From Fusarium oxysporum f. sp. lycopersici 4287 (taxonomy: Eukaryota; Ascomycota; Sordariomycetes; Hypocreales; Nectriaceae), in assembly GCF_000149955.1 (NCBI RefSeq), contig NC_031000.1:2143178-2207177 (forward strand): a DNA stretch of 64,000 nt. The letters run 5' to 3'. Positions 20,769-29,994 of the stretch are shown here, one piece after another. The number at the start of each line of letters is the position of its first letter. Positions within the stretch are counted from its first letter, which is position 1. A model generated the notes under the pieces. The model was given only the letters and a program-made list of their open reading frames with translations, was not told the origin of the DNA and ran no database searches. The position numbers and the translations under genes were made by a program.

Positions 20769-23490
20769 CTAGGTATCCTTATCCATCCTCATCCTACTCG
20801 CTAGCTGAACAACCTGCCTCCAATTGTCCCCTTCAAGGAGACCAAGGGGCAGAGCTGGTTGGTAGATCCCAGCCTTACTCCACGAACGAAGACACTGGGC
20901 CATGGCCACAATATGTCGTCGCAGGCGGCACCTAAGCGGTGTCACCATCTTCCCGCAACTGCTGAAATCTCTCTGTTTCAGCAGAGGATGACGCAATGGT
21001 GAGAAAGTCGACAGCCATGAAAGATAACCGAGGAAACCGCACCGCTCCGACATCCCTCCACCGAGCAATCGGATCAACTTTGTACGCGATGTTGTCCACT
21101 GGCGGCTCAGACAAGTACTGGTCAAGCTCGTCTTGTACTGGCAACGTGGCTGACTGCCTTCGCCGTTTGCTTTGTCGTTCTTGAGAGCCAGGCCGGACCA
21201 GTGATCGACTAAACGCTAGTCGGCGCTCAATATAGTCCAGGGCACTATTGCTCTCAGTAGTCGAAACAGTACTGCAAGCTACCTCATGAGCCATGTTCTT
21301 GTACTTCTCTTCCCAAACTCTCGTTAGGTTTTCCTCACAAGTCTTCCTCCATTCCGACGTCTGACGAGACGGTAGCTGGTTCCAAAGCTGCTTTAGTGTT
21401 CGCCATTTCTTACACGGGTGAAATACAACTGCCGCTACGTAGGCGGTTGAGGTCAGCTTGCCATAGTAGCTGTTCAGCTTCTTCTATCCGAGTTTAATGT
21501 AAATTTTCAAAAGTCTCCGGGTCTTCGCATCCATGTCATCGAATAAGTGAACCTCTTCCATAACATGATCATCATTCTCTTCAATTAATACCCCTTGGAC
21601 AGCCAGCTCAAGGTGGTCAAGAGCATCTCCACCACCTGGAAGTACTCATCGAACCCTCCCGATGTTGAACGTTTACCAGCAATGCCCTCGCCCTGGAGCT
21701 GCTTTGAGGCGACCTTGAACGGCTGGAGGATCTTCTGAACTGCCGCAATAACCTTCCATTCCTCAAGGGAGACAGTTTCTTTCAATATCGCCGGTCTGTC
21801 TTGTTCTTTACCGCCTTGGCTGATCCATCGTTCCTCGATAATGGAGAGCATCCTGTTTAAGGCCGAGCGCTTGAGCAGGGCGCGCGAGGCCATCGCCTCA
21901 TCGGATTGCCAACGTGTACAGACGTTTTGAATCCACGCAACTACAGGTTCGGTTGGCGCGGTTTGTCGTTGAGCTTCATAAAAGTCCTCTAGAAGTTGGC
22001 TGCTCGTTCGAAGGGCGATGCCAATGTTGTGTAGCTTGCCAAATGGCCCATACTTACGGTATGTGTCCATCTCCTCAGCGTTGATAATCTCAGGGATCTG
22101 GCACTGCTCCCGATTATGTTCCGGGGCTGTCTCAAGCTCCAAGTCTTCTTCCATGCTTGGCGTGCCAAAGTCGTCGTCGTCCTTCCCAAGTTCATTGATG
22201 GCGTCGGATAACTGGCGTTGCTCGTCCTCTTCCGTCATGAAGTCCTTGTCACCCCAGTGAGCCAGCAGTTCGTCGAAGTTGTCGCTTTTACTTCCATACA
22301 TCATAGCCCTGACTGCCAAGTTCAGAAAATGAGGGGCACAACGAATGTGACGCTCATCTTTGTCGAAGTCGAACTCAGCGGCGAGTGCTTCCATAGCTGT
22401 ATCATTATTCGCAGCGTTATCAAGCGTATAGTACCCGATTCTGAAGTCGAATAACAGTTAGAATACTTGGCTCGGCTTGCAAACCGATGGAGTTGTTGGT
22501 CATGGTTTCGTACCTATCTTGAAGGTCGAAGGCACAAATCGTGTCTGCAACTTCATCCGCAAGCACTGCACCAGTATGGCGATTCCTTAGAGCTGGTAAC
22601 ACCAAAAGAATTCTCCATTGTTTCCAATCTCGGTCAATAAAATGAGCATTGATGCCAAGAAATGATGCGTTTTGTCGGGAAGTCCAACCGTCGAAGGTAA
22701 AATGAACCATACTTCTCGCTTTTCGAAGAAGCACGCGAACTTCCTGGCTAGCTCGATTGTACTCACGTGTTAGAAGGTTCACGAGAGTCCTGTCGCTTGG
22801 TATCTGCTCTTCCCGGAGAGAAGGGTTGTTGTAGAGCAAGAGTCGCCTGAAGCGCTCTGAGTTTACTAGATTGAAGGGGAGGTTATGGTACGTAAGCCAG
22901 TCGAGCAGGAGCAGCTGGTTCACGGCCGGGTCGAATAATGAGCGCAAATTGCTGACAAGGGTTTGATCTCGAGGATTCGTGGGATCGGCGTGAGCATGTC
23001 GAGTAGATTCCGTTGTGTACCTCCATTCCTAGAACCTGGACCTGTCATTTTTCCACAAGGCGGCCGACAAGTCAGTGCTTATCGTTGAGCAACATGGGAT
23101 AGGGCGTGGGGAGATGGCACCAACCACGACCTTGTGTTCCCTACTCAGATGCCGGACGATACCTCCTGCCGTAGAAGCAACGAAGACATAATTTGTAGTC
23201 TTCAGCCTATTACGAAGAAAACACCTCTCGCATATCCATACAATCTTGTGAGGTTGCGATCGATTGTCCTTCATTCTAAACCCGAATTGCCACCACCAAG
23301 TCCGCTCCCGAGAAGGGTCATGGCATATCGTAAAGCCGGGGAAATGCTCGAATTTATCAATCGTCCAAGCCTCGTAGTCCGGAAACTTGCTGGGTGCATA
23401 CTTAGCTGAAGCCGAGCTGGTTGACAGCTCAGAAGAAGGCGGTGGGATTGAGGTGGTGGCATCTTCTACCTCTTCGTCGAAAGAGTCCAT
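20769..23490 (-). pseudogene. hAT transposase of element 2, degenerate
   Basis: The start is [11 protein letters not shown] at 23490. An N-terminal finger of BED type (ICERC...RHLSREH) is followed by an in-frame TAG at 23031-23029. The frame then resumes with the DDE region ([24 protein letters not shown]). Intron 22513-22441 (73 bp, TCTAAC branch) restores [21 protein letters not shown] and [14 protein letters not shown]. The C-terminal dimerisation segment begins ARWRDVGAVRFPRLSFMAVDFLTIASSSAETER but changes frame near 20980, continuing as FSSCGKMVTPLR...QCLRSW. At least one nonsense and one frameshift mutation make it non-functional. Confidence 0.85.
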
Positions 23491-23759
23491 GATATATCGG
23501 TACGGTAATGACTAAAGACCCACAAAGAGTACTCGAGGTTGGACCGTAGGCTACCACGTTGGCAAGTGTCAAATCAATGAGGTTTACTTGAATTGAATAT
23601 GTTTGAGCAGAGAGCATTGGACAAGCATCCAAGGACACGGATCTGTCTCGTGTCGCGCTGTGTGACGCGTAAGGTTAAGGTTAGAACGGCACTGGCGGAT
23701 GCGCAGTGAGGAATGGCCCCACAAATAATAACACCTACCCTAACACTCCCGACGAATTT

Positions 23760-23904
23760 GGCGATCGACGATCAAATCGATCAATCACGACTTGTAGTCG
23801 ATCGATGTCGATCGACTGGAAGGCGGTAGTTGATGGATCGAAATCGAAATCGAATCGATTAATCGAATCGATCAAATCGATTGGTCGATCGATTTCGAAG
23901 CTTG
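23760..23904 (-). repeat. Right subterminal GATCGAT-rich region of hAT 2
   Basis: A mirror of the left end, with about 145 bp dense in ATCGAT, AAATCGA and GATCGATC words, ending in the inverted repeat. Confidence 0.8.
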
Positions 23905-24148
23905 GCGAGATGTTGGCGAGAATCTTGGACAGCGCATCCCATTGATCCACGTCCTCGAATAGTTGTTTGCCCGCGTGAGCAAACTTTTTCCGTACGTGCG
24001 ACATCAGCGGCGGCTCCTGATCAAGGAGGAGATAGAGGAGGCCGCGGAGCACGGACGTCGCATTACTAAGGCGCACGTCGGTCGCCTATAGGACAAGCGG
24101 CGCGTATCCGCAGGTAGTTTCTCTAGCTCTTGGATGATCCCGTACAGG
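23905..24148 (-). pseudogene. NACHT NLR fragment, region between Walker A and B
   Basis: From 24148 downward it reads LYGIIQELEKLPADTRRLSY, then, after a small deletion near 24090, ATDVRLSNATSVLRGLLYLLLDQEPPLMSHVRKKF...ALSKILANIS. This is the standard order of fungal NACHT domains just after the P-loop. Removing hAT 2 and one copy of GCGAGATG joins it in frame to the Walker B fragment at 20619. The P-loop itself should lie above 24148 but is replaced by hAT element 3. Confidence 0.8.
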
Positions 24149-24275
24149 CTGGCGAATCTATCTACATCTATCTACCGGCATCTTATATAGATAGATGTAG
24201 ATGCTTAGTCATAATTTGCAATGTAGATAGATAGATGTAGGCTACATGTAGATGTAGATAGATCCGGTAGATAGA
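24149..24275 (+). repeat. Left subterminal TAGATAGA repeats of hAT 3
   Basis: Repeated (GTAGATAGATA)-like words in both orientations, a different word from that of hAT 2 but with the same arrangement. Confidence 0.75.
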
Positions 24276-24282
24276 CGGTCGG

Positions 24283-26732
24283 CTAATCCTCGGCCGTGTC
24301 GTCGCCCACCTCCTTCAGCAAACCTTCATACCCTTCTAGCAGCCCAGCCCGTAACCACGACCTTACCGTCTGAGTAACGGCAATTGTGCTTGCATCTAAG
24401 CGTGACCTCTTGGGCGAAACCATACTACCAGCGGAAGAAAAGGTCCTCTCACACTCAGAAGCCATTGCTGGGACAGAGAGGATGTCAATCGCCATTTTCG
24501 CCACTCGCGGATACTCAAATCGCTTCGCAGACCAGTATTCCAGAGGATTGTCGTATGTTGTGTATATGTCTTGCTTTGTAGACAACCACCTCTCCAGTTC
24601 GTCTGTGGCTTCGTCATGGCCATGGCGGGTGGATGATATTAATTCGTCTTGGAAGGAATCAAATGGATTGTACTCGCGCGCCCTCACCGCGGCAGGAAGG
24701 TTACTGCTCGAGATCTCCCACTGAGCGGGAAGGTCGCGATACTCCTCTTCCCAGAGCTTTTGGATGAGCTGGCGTGCCGCGAAAAGCCATTCCTCCTTCT
24801 CACCGTAGGCTTTTGTCAAGAACGACCATTGTATACCGGGGTGGAGAACCGTGGCTGCATAGTATATTGGCGTCTCATCAAGCTTGGTGTAGTACTTATT
24901 GAGCTTGGCCCAGGCCGAATTGACGCACGAGGAATAGTAACTAGGTTCCGCCCGGTGTGTTGCCTCTGTCTTTGCTTTCTCCAGCGTAGAAAGGAGGAAT
25001 TCGAATGCGACGGCAACCTGCCAAATAATTCCATATTGAGCTTCAACGCCTCCCTTACGAACTCGGAGCTGACAGTCTCCTTCAAGCCGCAAAAGACAGG
25101 AATCGAACATTCTAAGAATATCGCTGAACCAACTGAGGGCATCCCAGTCTGCGTCACTCAGTAGATTTGCTTCCTCAAGACATCGAGGAAGTTGGCTTGG
25201 CTGCTGGGTACGGGTAGATCGGGATCGTTGAAATTTCCTGCTTGATTGAATCGTAATGTCAATCAGCTCCTCCAGATAGCGTCGGAGCTTAATTGCTCGC
25301 TCGATCATATAATATTGAGATAGCCAGCGTGTGCTGTTGTCAAGGACGACATCAAGAGTGCCTGGATAGGACTTGTCAGGGTCCTCATCTTGTAATTTCC
25401 GCAGAATTGCTGTCGCCTTATTCGACCGATTGACCCAGACGACAAGGTTGTGGAGTTTACCTACTGGACCTCTTTTTGTCCACTCGGAAAAATCGTCCGC
25501 ATCAAGGTCCTCGAGTGTATTGCTGTCTTTAATGAAGAGGAGCGCTTTGGCGACAAGATGAAGAATATGTCCGAAACACCGAATCCTTCTGCTGGCCGGA
25601 TTCTGCCACTGGAGCTTGTGGCCTATTGCTTCGACTGCTCCTTCATTGCTTGCGGCGTTATCGTGAATAATGTACCCAACCTTGTTGTTTGCAATCAACT
25701 CGAAGTCATCTAACACCTGTTGAAAAAATTGGGAATCCCCCTTATCTTCAGGATTCAGACTATTAGTCTGAAAGTCCTAGATTTAAAGTTCAAAGTCCTA
25801 GATGAAACTATCTAGAGATATAAACCCGAGAAGAGCTCTCATCTCAATAATGAACAACAAAGTTTCATAAAATATAATTTTCACCCAGCACTACTGCGCA
25901 ATATAAACAACAACACCTCCATAACAGCGGCTGAGATATTTTCTCCCGTGTGCGCTATGGTGACGTTTGGGAGGCCAAGGACGATCTTCCGTGGCTGGAA
26001 TGTATCTTCATCGAGAAAGAAGGCATTTATGGAGAAGAACGAGTGTCTGTTCCGGGACGCCCAGCCATCAAATGCAATGTGAACCTGGCTTGGGCTTCGT
26101 GATAGCGTGTGGATGACGCGCGATTTGTACGTGTTGAACTCGTCGATGATCCTAGCCCGAACCGTTTCATGGGTCAGATTGGCGGAAGTCTCGTGAACCA
26201 AGGGGTTCAGGTACTGAAAGACCTTTTGGAGGCCTTTATGCTCCGGTACGCGAAATGACAGATTTGCATCGGTGATCCACTGGACAACATGGCGCTGGAA
26301 CGTGGTCTTGTCAAATCGAGTAACCAACTCGTCGTGAAAGTCGTCCCTCTTCCGTTTCTTGGCTGCCAAATCATGAAGGGTCAGTTGATTCGGAGGCCGC
26401 TCCTGCATATATCGTGTTGCTTTTGATGGATCTGGATGAAAAATATTGTGGGCCTTGCTGAGATGGCCTTCAATGTTCCGAGTGTTGGACGAGACATAAG
26501 CCTTTGGCCGGGGAACGCCATGCTGGACACAGTGGCAACAGAGCCATGTATGGGGGCCAGACTCATTGCCTTTGGACCTAGCTTGAACGTCATAGCCGTG
26601 AGCCCAAAGACAGCCGGTAGCTTGACCAGTTCGAGCTGAGAGGACCCAATGGCTGCGGACAGCTTGCGATACTGCATCCCAGTCTTTGATGATTGAATGG
26701 CTGCCGCGAGACGAGGAATTGTGCATAGGCAA
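24283..26732 (-). pseudogene. hAT transposase of element 3, split by a solo LTR
   Basis: One frame runs from ATG 26732 to a stop at 24283, interrupted only by the 195-bp LTR at 25718-25912 and its 5-bp duplication. Across the insertion the frame matches perfectly (TGENISAAVMEV then LDDFELIANNKVGYIIHDNAASNEGAVEA). Without the LTR the protein would be about 750 residues. Features in order are a BED finger (WLCCHC...GHLSKAH), the AFDGWASRNRHSFFSINAFF strand, the RCFGHILHLVAKALLF helix, the TRWLSQYYMIERA block and the C-terminal dimerisation region (EYWSAKRFEYPRVAKMAIDILSVPAMASECERTFSSAGSM). No other stop or shift is seen, so it is the best preserved hAT protein of the three. Confidence 0.85.
25718..25912 (+). 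mobile_element. Solo LTR, 195 bp, inside hAT 3 transposase
   Basis: It begins TGTTG and ends CAACA, perfect 5-bp inverted ends, and is flanked by the 5-bp target duplication ACACC (25713-25717 and 25913-25917). It is AT-rich, with a TATAAA-like word near 25820. The size and ends suggest a Ty1/copia-type LTR left by LTR-LTR recombination; orientation is arbitrary. Confidence 0.85.
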
Positions 26733-27019
26733 GGTTGGGTCTTCGGGACAGGATATTTCCGATATGGTAGTATCGGTTGCGTAACTGAATAAATCGCTTT
26801 AAGGTGCCATTTGGGCAATGGTTTTGGGTGGCATCAAGGGCAATGAGAATATGTCAAACCAAGACCCAAGCGAAAAAGGGGGATGGCGTGGGGAAATCGG
26901 GAAATGAGGGACGGTTAGGGAAGGGATTGTCAGAGGTACCGATACTTCGGTGCAGGGGGATGCCACTAGTACCGAGAAAGTACAACTACCTCACCCAATT
27001 TTCACCGCGGTCTTGGCAT

Positions 27020-27156
27020 CTATCTACAGTTCGTCTATCTACCGGGCCTCCAGGTAGATAGATAGAAGACCCACATGTCCTCTGGTAGATAGATAGATGT
27101 AGATCTACATCTATCTACATCTACATTTCATCTACATCGGTAGATAGATTCGCCAG
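27020..27156 (-). repeat. Right subterminal TAGATAGA repeats of hAT 3
   Basis: The mirror image of the left end, with clustered CTATCTAC/GTAGATAG words ending in the inverted repeat at 27156. Confidence 0.75.
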
Positions 27157-28069
27157 ACATCATGTCTGACCAATGAAACTGCACAATATGAATGGTACAT
27201 TATTTCCCACCTCAATTAACCTGTGATAGAAGTTCCAATAATATTTTGAGTTACACATCGCGACATCACACCGCTTACATCCCCACCTTGATTGATGCAT
27301 CATCAGGTTCCCCGCATGTACCTATCATGTGACAGGGGTGATATGGGGCGGAATACCTTCTGGAGCCTTAACACAATCGAGGGGATAGTTCATGATAAGA
27401 GATTCCGTCGGCGAGGCACGTTCCGTCCATCTTGTTTTTAGCCTCGGCCTGGTTGATAAGAGTTCGAGTAAGCTAAGGAGAATTAACTAAACGTGGAAAT
27501 CTTTCGAGATCTGGTGACCAGACTTCCCCGCGTTGTGCAGGGTGCATTATCTCCTCCTTATGTTCAGATACGTATGGAGTAGTTGATATGTATTCTGGTT
27601 CATGTGGGGCAAAGGTGCTATATGCAGCACTAAAACGTGGAGTGTTACATTGACCTTCGGTTTCTGGTTCTCGAAGAATTACCTATTGAGGAAATCAAGA
27701 TTCCAGAGATTAAAGATACCGGTTATACCCATGATCGAAGATCTTCCTATCTCCTTACCCCGTAACGCTTGTGGGGACCCGTGACGTGTCTGTACATCTG
27801 CCACTAAAAACTAGTCCTCTGGTTGGTCTAATGCATGTCTTGGTATCTCCTCAAGCATTACGGGTTCTAAGGAGATCAAGATAACTTAAACAGAGATAGA
27901 TGATTGCTGTTGTTTTCTCGAGAAATTTCCTATTTCAGTAAGCTGGCGTGGCTGGGCCTAACTAGAGGGGCACTAACGTATTAGCTCTAAGCGGTGACAG
28001 GTGACAGAACCCCTCTGCGGGCCCTCTATTACCCCGTCGTGGTCCTTACTAGACCCGAGTAGATGCCTT
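27157..28069. other. Intergenic, no gene seen
   Basis: About 900 bp of moderately AT-rich DNA without a recognisable reading frame. The continuation of the NACHT gene expected on this side of hAT 3 is not present. Confidence 0.4.
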
Positions 28070-28698
28070 GGCGGCCAATACATGGGCACCTAGGTGCCCA
28101 AATAACCTTGGGCATCCCTCCTAGTACACGCAATATTATTGGGTCAAAACTCCCCGCACTTTGACAAAGCACTAAAGCCTCAGGCGGCCTTCATGACTCG
28201 TACGGCTGGTACAACAGCACTAACACCTGAGACTGTGTTAGACATTTGCTGCATCGACTTAACTACAATATTATTATTGATACCTGGAGATGGTGTTGCA
28301 TTGAAATGAAACGTATATGGGCCAAAGAATATAGTTACTTCCTATTTAATAGTCGAGACGTTTTGAGCGCTGAATTGGCGTGTGTGCTGTGCTCTTACTC
28401 CTCACAGGGCGGCGTTTGGATCAGTTTTCATGCTGTCGACTCTGTAGCGCTCCGTGGGCCTATAGAATCGTGCTCACCGCAAAATCCTGTGTTCAAGACT
28501 TTAACCACCCATTAACCCACAGTTAGGCTACCGCAGTATCTTTGAGCCCATTCCCCCGCCCATCTGTCCTGCAACAGCTCTCCAAAGTAGCCCTAACCGT
28601 CCTGTTGTATGCTATGTATTGGTGCCGCGCTTACTAAGGCGGCGCACCTGGGTGCGCAACTTTATTTGGGCACCTAGGTGCCCATGTATTGGCCGCCC
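28070..28698. mobile_element. Non-autonomous Mutator-like MITE, 0.63 kb
   Basis: Inverted repeats of 36 bp (28070-28105 and 28662-28697) contain GGCGGCCAATACATGGGCAC and the palindrome GGGCACCTAGGTGCCC. The element is bounded by a 9-bp direct repeat AGATGCCTT (28061-28069 and 28699-28707), the length typical of Mutator superfamily target duplications. The inside holds no transposase; the 90-codon frame at 28246-28515 looks random. Confidence 0.8.
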
Positions 28699-28741
28699 AG
28701 ATGCCTTGTGTTAAAATAGGTGTTGTCGTATTGTGTAGATC

Positions 28742-28947
28742 TGTTGAATACTAGTGAAGATGAAACCGGCTAACCGGAGGACAGAGCCACCGGTCAGAGA
28801 GTTGTCTCAGCACTGTAACAACCTCTTAGATAGGTGGTTACTGAACAGATAGAAATAGGGTTCCGACCCAACTATCAGACAGAGAGGAAGATAGAAAAGA
28901 CACACACAAGAAGTTAAATAGTACATAATTCACCCTAATATCTGACA
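28742..28947 (+). mobile_element. Solo LTR, copy 1, 206 bp
   Basis: It begins TGTTGAATACTAGTGAA, ends ATATCTGACA, and is flanked by the 5-bp target duplication AGATC on both sides. It shares most of its length with the copy at 29406 (CCGGCTAACCGG; TCAGCACTGTAACAACCTCT; GAACAGATAGAAATAGGGTT). Confidence 0.9.
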
Positions 28948-29405
28948 AGATCTGTCTTAGGGAGAATTCTATATAATAATCTATCTCTATAATTAGCTTA
29001 ACTTCTTATAATAACTAGGTTTATTTTATAGCTTAATTTCTAGGGCTTTACTAATGGTTTTATATAGCTTTACTAAAAGTTTTGCATTATACTTTTTTTA
29101 ATATTTTAACATGCGTGATAAGCATGTGTCCTATATAAGCATGTGTCTCACTGGTATTTCCACTTTAAACCCGGGTTTTTAAAAGTATATAAAACCTTTA
29201 TTTATGATTTAAAATCTATAAAACTTTTAATAGCTTACTAAGTAGCTATTAAATAAGTTATATAAACTTTTCTACATTTTTAAAAAAAATTCCTATATAG
29301 CTAGAAATAAAGAAATCTATGTATACTGTGTAAATAGCTCTATTTAGCTAGGGGAATTTTTAAAACTCTAGAAAAAATACTTTATATAACATAAACTATA
29401 CTATT
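28948..29405. other. AT-rich block between the two solo LTRs
   Basis: 458 bp of very AT-rich sequence full of TATA, TTTA and AGCTA words, without open frames. The composition fits an old repeat mutated by RIP. At 29107-29155 it contains a segment ending CATGTGTCTCACTGG that is the inverted relative of 29669-29696. Confidence 0.5.
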
Positions 29406-29583
29406 TGTTGAATACTGGTGAAAATGAGACCGGCTAACCGGCTGACCGAACTACCGGTCAGAGAGCTGTCTCAGCACTGTAACAACCTCTTAGATAGGTC
29501 ATTACTGAACAGATAGAAATAGGGTTCCAACCCAACTATCGGACAGAGAGTGGAATACACACAATAGACCCCTATATCTGACA
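29406..29583 (+). mobile_element. Solo LTR, copy 2, 178 bp
   Basis: The same family as 28742-28947, starting TGTTGAATACTGGTGAA and ending ATATCTGACA. It has its own 5-bp target duplication CTATT (29401-29405 and 29584-29588). It lacks about 28 bp near the 3' side of copy 1. Different duplications show two separate insertions, not one element. Confidence 0.9.
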
Positions 29584-29696
29584 CTATTACTAAAAAGTAT
29601 TTTTTTAGAATTTTAACTAATTTATTTCATAGTGAAAACCGCTCTAGGGTAGGACTTATTTAGTTATACAGTGCGGTGGGACACATGCTTATATGG

Positions 29697-29937
29697 TGTC
29701 ACGGGTCAGGCTCGGGAATACAGGTGAACAGGGAACGCTTTAGGCGGATAGGTTCTATTGCTACGGATAGGCACTGCCGGCAGGTCAGGCTCTATTGACA
29801 AGACGTAGCTCGAGGAGCTACGTTCGGGAGCTATCTGGCGGTCGGTCAAGATCTTCTGCGATAACGTATCGCCACGTGACTGAGATCCACTTGGCCTATC
29901 GGTCTAGGGTAACCTGGTCTGGTCTTACGCTGTGACA
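29697..29937 (-). repeat. 3' LTR of the chromovirus
   Basis: 241 bp, apparently identical to 35194-35434. It contains the hairpin-forming GTAGCTCGAGGAGCTAC. Confidence 0.95.
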
Positions 29938-29994
29938 GTATCCCCCTCTCTAGCATCGAGCTCTGTCGAGATGGGCACTCCGTGGTCTCATCCA

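Larger units (their letters stand above)
20620..23904 (-). mobile_element. hAT element 2 inserted in a NACHT gene
   Basis: The 20-bp terminal inverted repeat CAAGCTTCGAAATCGATCGA starts at 20620 and its complement ends at 23904. It is flanked by a perfect 8-bp target duplication GCGAGATG (20612-20619 and 23905-23912), the length diagnostic of hAT elements. Both subterminal regions are crowded with GATCGAT words. The 3.3-kb body carries a degenerate hAT transposase on the minus strand. Confidence 0.95.
24149..27156 (-). mobile_element. hAT element 3
   Basis: The terminal inverted repeat CTGGCGAATCTATCTAC starts at 24149 and its complement ends at 27156. Both ends carry dense TAGATAGATGTAGA words over 110-140 bp. 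The body encodes a hAT transposase. The adjoining 8-mers (CGTACAGG left, ACATCATG right) do not match, so one flank has probably been rearranged. On the left it abuts the NACHT relic. Confidence 0.85.

Noticed and set aside
28246..28515. 90-codon frame inside the MITE
   Set aside because: No domain, and it lies within a non-autonomous element; a chance frame is likelier.
28742..29583. One miniature LTR element (TRIM) with two LTRs
   Set aside because: Each copy has a different 5-bp target duplication, so they are two solo LTRs.
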